From the NCBI GenBank assembly GCA_001465935.1, contig LNKV01000027.1, forward strand, positions 372,001-436,000: DNA of 64,000 nt, read 5' to 3'. The notes beneath the pieces are model-generated. The model was not told the origin of the DNA, did no database searches, and worked only from the letters and a program-made list of their open reading frames with translations. The translations under genes were made by a program, and so were the position numbers. Source of the stretch: Clarireedia homoeocarpa. Lineage: Eukaryota > Ascomycota > Leotiomycetes > Helotiales > Rutstroemiaceae. Positions 34,951 to 46,687 of the stretch are shown here, in pieces (position 1 is the first letter of the stretch; every line of letters starts with the position of its first letter).

Positions 34951-37900
34951 ATGACGACCGAGAATAACAAATCTGGTGAAGAAGCTGTGCCCTCAGCGTT
35001 GATCGCACAAGCTGAGGCAGCAATCTATGGCAATTTTGAGGATGATGATATATCTCCTGTCGAAAAGAGACAATCTAGGCAACATGCCTCCATGGTAGGA
35101 GCTGCTACAGTAGAGCCGTCATCTTCTTCGTTCGTATACAATCTCTCAAATTTGAAATCGAAAAGTTACTAAAACACTTAATTAACCCTTTCAGTGTACC
35201 TCGAACATCACAACTAGAAGTCCCAAATACCCAGTCAGACGAATCGAGAGAGCCGCCACCTGCATACGGGGATATACATGGTGAGCTAGAACTCAGCCAA
35301 GACGGTTTCGATACGAGGGCGAATGTTACAGACGATGGCCGAATCAATATTAACATCAACCAAAAGACTCGGAAGCTTTCTGATCTTCTTGTCCCGGCCT
35401 TGAGAAGTCAGCTTGCTCTCGTTGCGCAAGAGGATGCTACCCCGCTTCCGCCCGGATATCTACCACCTGAACTTGGAGGACTACCTGGTCAGACGCCACC
35501 ACCCCAACTAAATGTTGTTATACATGTGGTAGGCTCGAGAGGAGATGTGCAACCTTTCGTAGCGCTTGGTAAGACTTTGAAAGCTACCTATGGACATCGT
35601 GTACGTTTGGCAACACACCCGACATTCAAAGGATTCGTTGAGGAAAACGGGTTGGAGTTCTTCAGTATTGGTGGTGATCCTTCTGAGTTGATGGCCTTCA
35701 TGGTGAAGAATCCGGGTCTCATGCCTGGGTTTGATTCTCTGAAAAGTGGTGATGTAGGAAAGCGGAGAAAGGGCATGGAGGAGATTGTATTGGGTTGTTG
35801 GAGATCTTGCATCGAAGCTGGAGATGGTATGGGACCCGCCCCTATTCAGTCTGGGTCTCAGACATCTCTAGGCCTTGGTGCAGGAATCCATATGGATACC
35901 AATCCGACAGAGAGGCCTTTCATTGCGGATGCGATTATTGCCAACCCACCTAGCTTTGCACATATTCACATCGCGGAAAAGCTTGGTATACCATTACATA
36001 TGATGTTCACGTATGTATACCCCCGTTCCGAATGAGTTGTATTTCTACTAATGAGTTCTCAGAATGCCTTGGTCGCCTACGCAATCGTTCCCTCACCCTT
36101 TGGCAAACATTCAGTCATCCAACGCGGATGTGAACATGACCAACTTCATTTCTTATGCACTCGTCGAAATGATGACATGGCAGGGACTTGGAGACGTGAT
36201 CAATCGATTTCGAGAAAGGGCTTTGGGCCTTGATCCCATCAGTTTGATTTGGGCTCCTGGAATGTTGACTCGTCTCCGCATTCCGTATACATACTGCTGG
36301 TAAGCTTCAAGATGACACCAGTTAACGCGTGAGTACTAATAAATTACAGGTCACCAGCACTCATTCCGAAACCAAAGGATTGGGGGAAGCATATATCAAT
36401 TTCTGGATTTTATTTCTTGTCTTTAGCATCTTCATTTACACCTAATCCCGATTTAGCAGCGTTTCTCGCCGCTGGTCCTCCGCCAGTTTATATTGGATTT
36501 GGCTCAATCGTAGTTGATGACCCGAACGGGATGACGAAACTGATTTTCGAAGCAGTCAAGAAGGCTGGCGTTCGTGCTTTGGTGTCGAAAGGGTGGGGAG
36601 GCCTTGGCGCCGATGATCTTGATAAGCCTGATGGTGTATTCATGCTGGGAAATGTACCTCACGACTGGCTATTCAAGCATGTTTCTTGTGTTGTGCATCA
36701 TGGAGGTGCTGGTACCACCGCAGCCGGTATTGCATTAGGACGACCTACAGTAGTCGTCCCATTCTTTGGTGATCAGCCATTCTGGGGCGCTATGACTGCT
36801 AGAGCTGGAGCAGGACCGCCCCCAATACCTTACAAGCAACTCACTTCCGACAAGCTTGCAGCTGCTATCACCGAAGCTCTGAAGCCAGAGACATTATCGA
36901 AGGCACAGGAGCTTGGAGAACGTATTAAGGAAGAGAAGGGCACTGAGTGCGGTGCGAAGAGCTTTCACGATAACCTAAATTATGATAACATGAGATGCTC
37001 ACTGGCGCCACATAGAGTAGCCGTTTGGAGAATCAAACGCACTCAGACCAAGCTGAGCGCATTGGCTGCGAACGTCCTTGCTGATGCAAACCTCATTAGT
37101 TTTGCCGACCTGAAGATGTAAGTTGTAGCACCACTATGTGCTTGCAGTAACTAATAAACCCAGGTACCGTCCAAGAGAATACGAGGCAGACGATGGCCCT
37201 TGGGATCCAATCACTGGAGGAGCATCGGCATTGATCGGAACGATTGCTAGTCTTGGCATGGGTGTTGCTGATTTCCCAATCGAGATTTTTAAGACTGTGA
37301 GGAGTAAGAAAGAAGCACATGCACATGCACACACACACAGTAGAGACTCATCCGGCGCTACCTCTGGTACACCTAAGTCCACAGTGCCAAATCGATCTCA
37401 TAGACCTTCTGCTCTAGACGAGCAATCACTTCGCTCAGTTAATGCCAGTCTGCAACAAGCATCTGACTCATCGGGCAAAGTTTCTTATGAAAGTGGCCAT
37501 AATTACTCCGAACCAGCTACTCCTACCACGCCAGTATCTAGTACAGATTCTGTAGCCGATGTGCCAAGTCCTGGTATGAAGCATGCGACTTCGTTTAAGG
37601 AAGGAATCAAAAATCATATACAACAGCATTGCGGTACTGGCTCAGGAACTGCCACTCCCAAGGAATTTGATCCTTCAAAATTAACTCTCGAGAATGCAAT
37701 TGGGGCAGGGAAAGGAATTTCACGTATCATTGGAGCTGGTATGAAGTCGCCTATGGACTTTACGCTAGGTATCGCTCGTGGTTTCCACAATGCGCCAAAG
37801 TTGTATGGTGATGATACTGTTCGACCACAGGCTAAGGTCACAGACTTCCAAAGTGGCTTGAAGGCTGCCGGAAAGGTGACTTATACTTTCTACAACTTGA

Positions 37901-39211
37901 AGTAATGCTGACAAATGAAAGGAATTCGGTTATGGAATGTTTGACGGTATCACTGGGCTTGTTACACAGCCTATGCGCGGAGCGGAGAAGGAAGGGGCTG
38001 CTGGTCTCTTGAAGGGTATCGGCAAAGGTATTGGAGGATTGGTACTTAAACCAGGAGCAGGTATTTTGTGTGATATCTCTTCGGCTGTTGCGTCATTACT
38101 AAATTTTATTCTAGCTATATGGGGATTACCTGGTTACACTTTCATGGGTATCAACAAAGAGATTAAAAAGATCTTCGGCTCTAGTGCGCTTAACTATATT
38201 ATTGCCGCAAGGACGGCTCAAGGCTACGAAGATGCACAGAAATGCAACCCTAAAGAACGAGCGGATATCATACAAAGGTGGCACGAACATAAATCTGAAT
38301 ACCAGAACATCCAGCAAAAAATCCATGAAGAAGGACCTGATGGTCAAAACTCTGGTCATCTGTCGCCCAAAGGCTTCCTCCAGACCCGGCATCTCACTTT
38401 TGATGAGAGAAAGAAACTTCATGAAGAAAGAAAAATCAAACGTGAGGTCGAGCACAAGAAAAATCCAAGCGCCCATCATCATAGGTGTCCTTTCTGTCGT
38501 CGAGCTTCACCACATAGCCATGAACACCGCCCCTTGCAGGATTCGCCTGTCATCCACGCTACCACTGGTGATGGAGGTAGTCATCCAGATTTTGAGGAGG
38601 CTATTCAAGCTTCTGTGGCTGCTACATCACGCGGAAACACTGAAGAAGATCAAATGATAGAGCGTGCACTCAGAGCCAGTGTTCGGGAGCTTCAAGGTGG
38701 ACAAAGTTCGCAACTTTCAGATCAAGAAACTCTTGATCGCGCGATACAAGCTAGTATTGCTGCAAGTCGAGCTGATGCTGAACGTGACGGAGCTCATCAT
38801 GACGATGACGATGACGCAAAGCATCAGAAAATGCTCGCTAAGGCGATTCAGGAGAGTCTACGCCATTATCAGATGGATGAGGCAAAGGAAGCTGAATCCA
38901 CAGAGTACGTACCACATATCAACCTCCAAGATAATGAGGATGAAGACGATGAAGACATGAAAGCCGCCATACAGCGATCTAAAGAAGAGTCTCAGGCACA
39001 GGCGACGACTCATGGTGGTATGACTGAAGAGGAGATTGTATTGGAGTATGTGAAGAAACAAAGTCTTGCTGAGGAAGAACATAGAAAGATGTTAGCAGAG
39101 AAGAAAAAAGAGAAAGAAGCATCAAGTAGTGATGCTGATGACGAGGCTTTCAGACAGGCTATTGAGGAGAGTCTGAAGAGTAGTGGAGGTGGTCCCTCTT
39201 CGAGTGCTTGA
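34951..39211 (+). CDS. Sterol glucosyltransferase-like protein (GT1/GT28) with C-terminal UIM array
   Basis: Six exons: 34951-35129, 35195-36010, 36063-36299, 36350-37117, 37164-37875, 37922-39211, 1333 residues. The first intron is the least certain (donor gttcgt with acceptor at 35194; an alternative joins 35133 to 35235). The glycosyltransferase part has the GT28 start NVVIHVVGSRGDVQPFVALG at about 165-185, FTMPWSPTQSFPHPLA, and the UDP-sugar site VVHHGGAGTTAAGIALGRPT near 524-545. A second conserved region follows (TGLVTQPMRGAEKEG...KGIGGLVLKPGAG), typical of fungal sterol glucosyltransferase-like proteins and resembling Vps13-type repeats. From about residue 1126 come some seven helical motifs of the form acidic-x-phi-x-x-A-x-x-x-S (EEAIQASVAAT, IERALRASVREL, DRAIQASIAAS, AKAIQESLRHY, KAAIQRSKEES, LEYVKKQSLAE, RQAIEESLKSS), which read as ubiquitin-interacting motifs. 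A likely UDP-glucose:sterol transferase acting on membranes, with a ubiquitin-binding tail. Confidence 0.9.
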
Positions 39212-39739
39212 GGGGCTAAAGTGTTCTTCTGGGTGCGGATAGCTAGGATGATACGCGGAAGATCAAGAATAGAGGATTTAGATCTCTGATATATCCATGA
39301 CAAAATTCTGTAAGTTAAAGGAGTGGTATGTTCCCACTTTCTTTACAATGTGCATGGTACGGAGTTACATCCATACTAAGGAAAATTGAAGTCCCATACT
39401 CAACTATCATCTCAACATTTCAGACGACGGTCTTCTCCAACTGATCCCCCTCAGAGCTTTGCCTCCCATACAAATTCACTATTTGCATCCCACTTCATTT
39501 CTCTAACTCTACATGCTCCACTTTCTTCGCCACCCAACCTGCTGTATTCTTCTCGCGTGGCTGCTTGCCAATGACCAAAAATCTATTTTCAATCCAAGTC
39601 ACCTTCCAACTAAAAATATTTCAATCAGGCTTTGCTTCCTCAACGCAATCACTTATTCCATTTGCTCTTACACCAATTGCGACTCTACTTGCACTTCTTC
39701 ACATATCGAACAGAAATCTCATTCAGTCCACCACCCATA
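39212..39739. other. Intergenic, promoter/5' UTR of next gene
   Basis: About 530 bp, pyrimidine-rich (ct-rich tract 39380-39730) as is common for fungal 5' leaders. The frame upstream of 39740 is open but has no ATG. Confidence 0.6.
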
Positions 39740-42700
39740 ATGGCTGGTTCATCGAAAAGAAAGAAATCCGACACGGCAGAGGACAAGCAAGCGAAGGGAA
39801 ACCCCAAGACATCGAAATTGGAACCATCGAATCAGATGACTGGGGCGGCTCCGCTGACGGCTAAGAATGCAGATGTCTCTATGTCTATACCTACTGTAGC
39901 ATCACTCTTGCCTTCGTTTCCCAAGCGTCGCGGAAGGCCGCCAAAGGTTGGATCGGGTACTCCTGCTGCCGCTGCCTCTGCCTCTGCAAAAAGCACACCT
40001 GCGTCAGTATTGAGAGAACCAGTTCAGAAGCCAAATCCCGTACCGTCACTCTCTTCTGTATTGAGTCGGGTGGAAGACACTAATGAAACTGCGCAGCCTC
40101 CTACCAAAAGAGCTCGACTCGAAGGTGATGGTGGTGATCAGAGATCGACAACGCAGCTCAGTCCGTTGGTAGCAGCAGCATATAGACAGTTATCAGTGGC
40201 CCCGAGAACGGAAACAGATTTGACGGCTGCTGAACGGATAAAATACCAATTGGCAAGCAATGTACAATCGGTTGCTGCTGATGCCCCGAAGGCAAACTCT
40301 ATCATGAGTGTACAAGCGTCCCAGCAGAGAATAATCATAGATACTGGAAAAAAGATGGTGGAATTTACAGAGGAAAGATTTAGGGAGGTACAGATGGGTA
40401 TTAAAGCGAAGATGGTGGGCTTTCAGAGCCAGCACCAGATACAGAATCAAAAGGTTATGCAAGCGCAATTTGTGGGTTTGCAGCAACATCAATCGCATGT
40501 CCAAGGGGGATTAGGGGGGTTGATAACGCCTCGATCCAATGCGGCACACCAACAAATAGAGGAGGTTGCAAGCTTGACGTCGGGGAGTACAGCACAAACC
40601 GCACAGAATCTGCCGCAGGCTGTGGGAATATATGCAGAAGAGAGGGCGAAGTTGCATTTTGATAATGCTGCATGGAAGAGGGGAGAAACCATGAGATTGT
40701 CAAATGAGTGCATGGCAGGCAATTTGAGGAGTTCGTTAGTAACTGCACACTCTGGCTCTGCTGGGGGTTTTCTGGATGTGCAAGGAGAAGGAGATAGCAA
40801 TATATCTGCTGGTGGGACTTGGGGAGCTACGAATGGTTCGAAATCATACAATCACTTACAGAACTCTTCTCCATCATCTTCCTCTGCTCAGACATACCAG
40901 AGGGTTCCATCTACGACTTTACTTTCGCAACCTCCTATATCTTCGCAGTCGCCGATGGTATCGCATTTACCTGTACATTCGAACTCATCTAACGCTAACA
41001 AAAACCTCTACATCAACCGCTTCTCACCACCCCGTGCCAACGCCTCACCGCAAATCAATACTTTCGTGCCTCTCGAACACCTTTCGCCTTCCCATCCAAA
41101 ATCTCCTCACCTCTCTCCACCAGTTCCCACCCAACTTGTTCCATATCTTTCTTCCCCCACGCCTACCCGCGCCAACGCCCCCAACCCCCGAAAATGGGCC
41201 ACAATCCAACGCCCATCATCGAACCCCCTACATCCACCATCTTTCATACAGCCCACCACTCCCAGAATCTTCAACCCTCTGCTTTCGAATTTCGCTGCTC
41301 CTGGCCTGCACCATCCAAACGTTACTTCCAGCGCTAGTACGAGTCCTGCTGGTGACAACAACGACAGCGACAACATATTCGGCCTCGACAACACATCCGC
41401 GTTTCTCACTAAAGATAATATTAACACAAGCAGCAACAATACCGATAATACCCAATCTGCAACCCTGCCACCATCTTCTACTCCAAATTTACACTCAACC
41501 ATACCCATTGGGCAATCTCACGAGCAAGCTCAACATATCCGAAATACCTTCACTCCGCAGCAGATTCAGCAAATGCGGAAGAGATTGCAGGTTCTGTATT
41601 CTATTACCAATACTAACACCGACGGTACCCTTACCTCTACTTCAACCGCCGCCTCCACTTCTAGCTCTTCTCTTGTGCCGTCTCTGAATTCTTCTTTCTC
41701 TTCTGCTCCTTCTTCATCTGTTCTTCCCGAGGTCACTGCTCCGCAGACTCCATCATCGCTGTCGTCCTCGTTCCCGCGTCTTCGCACACAAACCCCCATT
41801 CCGCATCAGGACCAGCCTCAGCATCAAAGCCAATCTCCAAATTTAGACCAAAGCCAAAGCCAAAATACCCCAAAGACACACAGGCCATCAATAGCCCGCG
41901 AACTCATCACAGAGCAGATCAATGCCATTCAAAGCAGTGATCCCTTGACACGTGGAGCAGATATAAATTTGGAGCGGTTGAAAGTAGTTCGAAGGGTTCA
42001 AGACCGGTTGGAGGCTGCTTGGGCGAGGGGGGCTAGAAGAGTTAATAGGAGTGTATTTGGAATGGGCTTAGATGGAGTCAGAGATAGTAATGATAACAGT
42101 AGCAGGCAGTGTATCATCGCCAAAGTTGGGACTTGGGGAGCACTGGCAAGAAAATTACCAAATGGGCGAGTGCTCGCGCTGGATAAACTCAAAGTCGTCC
42201 GAACACCATCCAACCCCGACACTAATCGCTATAGACTACCAGGCTCAAACGGAGAAGAGTCCCGAGTCGAATTACAAAACGAAGCAGTCAAACAAGAAAG
42301 AAACAACGGGCTAAAAAGAGGCATATGTCATTTCTGCACCCCAGGCATGGAATTCGATTTCGGCATCGCAGAATACGCTCCCCAAGAGAACACCCGCGGA
42401 TTCGATACCGGAAGTATTAAATCGATCAATATATGGGCTGACCCCGGGGAGGAAGCATGTAGAAGTTGCTCGTCATATACAACCGCGCCGAGTAGTGGTA
42501 ATGACCGCATCAACAGCCCTTTGCATCCTCGGCGTCAAAATCAACCACCAAACCAGAAAACCTCCTCAAAAATAAGCGCAAAAAATATATTACCCCCAAA
42601 GAAAACCCTCTCCCTCATCGATAACAAAGACATCACAGCCTACATGCCCAACCTGCAGTGTCGCTGCTGCGCCTGGCGCATACTAGATGTGGGGAAAGCG

Positions 42701-43213
42701 CAGATCTGCGGGGGGTGCAAGATGGTGAAGATGGGGATTGTGGCACATGGACGACATTTGGAATTTGAGTCAAGTGTAGATAGAGATCGAGGGGGAGAGG
42801 GGAGGTGCATGGTTTGTATTTACCGGGCGGAGTATAGGTGTGTGGGGTGTGAGTTGATGGTTTGTGAGGGGTGTAGGGGGCTTATGATTTGGATGTGTAA
42901 GTGTATTTTCTTTCTCTTTTTCAATTTAGATTGAGGTTTTATGCTGTTTGTATTCTGCGTTCAATGATGGGTGTGATGGGGACATTGAAGGATTTGAGAT
43001 GACTAACTTGTGATGATTCGGGGGATTGTAGGTAAAGGCTGGCTGAACAATCTGATATACCATTATGGCGTGAGTCATAACAGGAACGATGTAAGTTTCT
43101 CCTTCAATTCCGCTTCTGCTGGGGGATCGTGCCGGTAATGGAGTGGTGGGAATGGAGTGCTGATGCGATCGATATAGGCGTTTTTGCTCAGATCAGATGG
43201 GGGAGGGTTTTAG
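39740..43213 (+). CDS. AT-hook, Cys-rich nuclear protein of unknown function
   Basis: Three exons: 39740-42896, 43032-43090, 43178-43213 (introns 135 and 87 bp), 1083 residues. The N-terminus is basic (MAGSSKRKKSD, a likely nuclear signal) and has an AT-hook, KRRGRPPKV, near residue 62. A Gln-rich helical part (residues 200-290) and a long Ser/Thr/Pro/Asn-rich disordered middle follow. The C-terminal 230 residues have many paired cysteines (CHFC, CRSC, CRCC, CGGC, CMVC, CVGC, CEGC), arranged like several zinc knuckles, and the last exons add WLNNLIYHYGVSHNRND and a terminal LLRSDGGGF. I do not recognise a named domain; the terminal motif looks strongly conserved. Probably a DNA-associated regulator, by inference. 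The tiny last exons fit the frame exactly. Confidence 0.8.
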
Positions 43214-43604
43214 GAAAGGGAGGAGAGTAAAGTGGGTGGGATCGTAGGGTATTAGCGATAGATAGATGGGTGGGGATACAGTATGAGTAGACACGAGAAA
43301 GGAAAACTTGCGGCAATGCCAGAAGATGTCTTTAGGCTATGGAAAATTCCAGCAATATAGTTCTCGATGGACGATCCAGCCTAGCATAACCATTAACGAC
43401 CCTAAAAGAGTAGATTCCAACACTTTTTGATGAATAATAGCTAAGTCAGGCAAATTCAAAACCTTCTCCCCAAATAAGCACGGTACTATCTCCCTCAAAC
43501 CTCAGATAGTTTCTCTACAAGCCCCTTGCCACAGTCCTGCGCGAACAACATCCATAGTAATATCACCATAAACCGCAAATCTTGACAACTCATTCTTAAA
43601 GTCG

Positions 43605-44027
43605 ATGATCTCTCTCCCTTCCTTCCCATTTAACAATTCTAGCCCCACGGTCAGAATACTTTTCAGGTGCCATCTTTACAATACATACAAGCATCTCCAC
43701 AGATTCCGCGACTGTGCTTCGACTCCGGTAGCTCATCTACTGTACGGCAAAGCTCTTAAAGCCATAATAACATCCGTTCGAAGCTGGGACATGGCAATTC
43801 GGGCTATGTATGTCTCGCCGTCCCCAGCCATGTTCAGTTCGGTGTTCCAGTATGGCCTCATATCAGGGACATCGTGGAGAAAGCGGTCGATGCTGCCTTC
43901 CTTCATTTGGTACGTTGATGGTTGGGAGACGTTCTATTCTATTCTTGGTGGTGCGCTATTGGCCGGAATAATTAAGACAGTCGCTGTTGGACCATATGGG
44001 TCTTTTTTCTGGCCAAGAAAGGACTAG
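43605..44027 (+). CDS. Doubtful open frame, 140 codons
   Basis: ATG-initiated frame without introns. It has one hydrophobic stretch near the C-terminus (FYSILGGALLAGIIKTVAVG) and otherwise no recognisable motif. Its length is only modestly above chance for this region and there is no splice or homology support that I can see. Kept as a low-confidence hypothetical. Confidence 0.25.
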   Translation: MISLPSFPFNNSSPTVRILFRCHLYNTYKHLHRFRDCASTPVAHLLYGKALKAIITSVRSWDMAIRAMYVSPSPAMFSSVFQYGLISGTSWRKRSMLPSFIWYVDGWETFYSILGGALLAGIIKTVAVGPYGSFFWPRKD

Positions 44028-44179
44028 GATTGAAGGGAGTGTTATTGAAGTGGAGTGGTAGAATAGTAATCTACGTTAAGAGTTAACAACACCAACACGC
44101 CATACCTCCCCTAGCCACCGACCTCTTTCTCCTCCCCCTCCTTCACCCATACGCGAATCTCAACCCCTATACCTACCTA

Positions 44180-44381
44180 CCAACCAACCAACCAACCAAC
44201 CAACCACGCACCCTCATCCCCATCCCAAATCTCTATTCCCCCCTCCCCCTCCCCCTCCCCCTCCCCAACCAGCAAACACAAATACAAATTCCGCGCATTT
44301 AGTTTCGTGTATAGAAACACACGACGAGCGCAGACCAACAGAAGAATCCACCGATCAATCATTGCATTGCATTGCATTGCC
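44180..44381. repeat. Cluster of three microsatellites
   Basis: (CCAA)n at 44180-44206, (CCCCCT)n at 44238-44266, and (GCATT)4 at about 44362-44381. Confidence 0.9.
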
Positions 44382-45108
44382 ATTTGCTACTTATGTATTT
44401 ATTTATATTTTGTATTTTTAGGCGTGTTGGGGGGGGGAAGATGTGCAACATTTGGTTCAGAGGAAGGTCGCACTACTTTACTGCACTTCACTTCACTTCA
44501 GTGCATCCAGTCTCGTCTCGATTTAGAGGGGGTAGATAGGAGGTGGATAGGGATGAGGGGATGAGGAGGGTTACGGGGATGGGTTAATGAAGGGAGAAGG
44601 GATAAGTGAAGAGCAAGAGTAAAAGTAAGTTTGTGGTGAGGAGGGGAAGAGGAAGAGGAAGTCAGGAGTATCGAGTAGGTGTGATGGGGAAGGGAAGGGG
44701 TTCTGTAGGTTTGAAAGAGAGGGATTTTAGATTTCGCGGGTTTCTTTTAAAGATGCTCTGAGTTCGATGGCGAAAGCTGAGGTGGATGGACTTGGTAAGA
44801 ACTGTTGGAGGAATGACTGGATAGGCAATATGTAAAATTTCATGCCCATATACTACAAAGTTGATGAGGAATGGCAATTCCCCTATGTATGATGCGTATT
44901 CGTTTATTTCACATATCAATCATCATCATACATTGACAATTGAGTCCAACCAAAGGGTATCATCATTAATTACAATTAGAACGCAAGCGTCAAAAGAAAT
45001 GCCCAGATAAACTCTCTGTTCCCCCTGGACAAATGTCAAAAGTTGTCCAGCAACATGAACAAGAAGTTGTAAGATTTCTCCTCCACTTCCCTAAACCCAC
45101 GACCAATA

Positions 45109-46191
45109 TCAACAACATCCACGTCTTCTCCTCCTGTTTCCTGTAAGCGCGAAAACCTCTTCCCATTCCCTCATTCCGCCCAAACCCCAACTCTGCCCGC
45201 CCCCTTTCCTCCCTTTCCTCCTCTTCCTCCCCGTCCCATCATCAATCGTCATCCCACTCTTAACGCTTGCTCCATCACTCGCACCCGTATCCCATCTACC
45301 TCCATCCCCATACTGTATCCCACTCATCGGATCATCCGGATCGATCTCACCCAACTCAATCTTCGTCAATATCATCCTCGCCAATCGATTAAACACCTCC
45401 TCCACATTCTCTCCCGACAAAGCAGACACCTCTACCGACACCGGGATATTCGCTGAACTCGCCCATCGCGATGCTTCCTCTGCGCCGACTTCTCTCCCTT
45501 CCGGCGCTATCGTGGCCTTTAATTGCGAACCAATCCCTGTATAGCCATTCGAATTCGAAGTCACCGAAGTGCCGGGTGTGAAAGGAAACGAGGAGTTCTT
45601 ACTGCTGATACTAGATGGTGTAGTTGGCGGCACAGATGTATCTATCAAAGAATTCGAGTCCGCTAGATCCGCCTTATTCCCAACCAACATCAGCGTAAGG
45701 TTCGGTGAAGCCAACGCGCGCGCATCGTTAAGAAAGGTAGGAAGACCCGTAAAGCTATTGTGATTCGTGATATCATAAACCAGAACAGCGCCGGCCGCGC
45801 CGCGATAGTAGGATCGTGAGACTGATCGGAATCGTTCGGTGCCTGCCGTATCCCAAAGCTTGAGTGTTAATGTTAGCGATGAGCCCTGTGTTTCGGGAAC
45901 CAAAGGAGATATACTTGAAGTTTTATCCGTTTCCTTCTCGCACCACTTCCAACTTTTATGATCTTGCTCGCAAACTCCACGCCTATTGTCTGCGAAGATA
46001 GAATCCGCCATTCGTTTTTGACAAATCGGTGTAAGAGACATGATCTGTGCGACGAGTCAGTATCAAACCATCACAGATCATTCAAATGTCCCAGTAAAGA
46101 AAAGTGTAACATACTTCCCGCTTCCACTTGGTCCTAGTAATATGATCTTCGCAAGATAATCGTACATGCTTCCCAATTCCTGATGCTCCAT
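45109..46191 (-). CDS. Rab4-like small GTPase
   Basis: Three exons: 46191-46115, 46044-45915, 45858-45109 (introns 70 and 56 bp; the second acceptor is AAG), 318 residues. An ATG at 46167 giving MYDYLAKI would also fit the family start. G-motifs are complete: P-loop GPSGSGKS (20-27), switch I TIGVEF, G3 WDTAGTERF (71-79), G4 NKAD (130-133), G5 SAL (215-217). YDYLAKI and VEVSALSGENVEEVF place it with Rab4/Rab2-type GTPases of endosomal recycling. It ends in basic RRRRRGCC, a geranylgeranylation signal. Residues about 137-188 are a Ser/Pro/Thr-rich insertion between G4 and GREVGAEEASRWA, making the protein about 100 residues longer than a typical Rab. Divergent from the dehydrogenase gene. Confidence 0.92.
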
Positions 46192-46687
46192 TAGTATGTG
46201 GTGATAATGTCTTGCATATTTTCGGTCCCCCAATGTCCTTGCTTCCACTGTGTTGGTCTGGGAAATAAAACAGCCATGGCTCTGTTGGGTGGACAAACCT
46301 GATCTCGAGTCGTACTTGCAGAGTCATCGCTTGCAGCGGACGACCGCCTTGGTCGTACCATTTTGACAGTATACGGGTTCTGTATGTGGTGTGCAAGGTG
46401 ACACGGATTTTGGGCGGAAGTTCTGTTTTGTGTGTTTGAAGGTCGTTGTTCTAAGCTTTCATGTTTTATCTCACTTTGGCCGTGACATCAAAATCGCTCC
46501 GGTTTATTGTATCCCTGCTAATGTCTTATCGGGGTAGGTGCTTGACCAATGATAAGCCGACGCTAGAGTTTATTAGGTGAGCTATGGTCGAAGAAGGAGA
46601 AAGCGAGGCATGTGATTGTTTACTGTGGATGTTTGTGATAGTTTCTCGAGTCAGTCATCTTGCTTCTCCACATACTATTAATTCATT
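46192..46687. promoter_or_regulatory. Divergent promoter region (Rab / dehydrogenase)
   Basis: 496 bp between divergent start codons. No recognisable coding sequence; specific factor sites are not claimed. Confidence 0.45.

Larger units (their letters stand above)
43214..45108. other. Intergenic with simple repeats
   Basis: 3' flanks of two convergent genes. It holds one doubtful open frame (43605-44027) and the simple repeats at 44180-44381. Confidence 0.55.

Noticed and set aside
41107..41799. Minus-strand frames within the AT-hook gene
   Set aside because: Shadows of the Ser/Pro/Asn-rich coding sequence.
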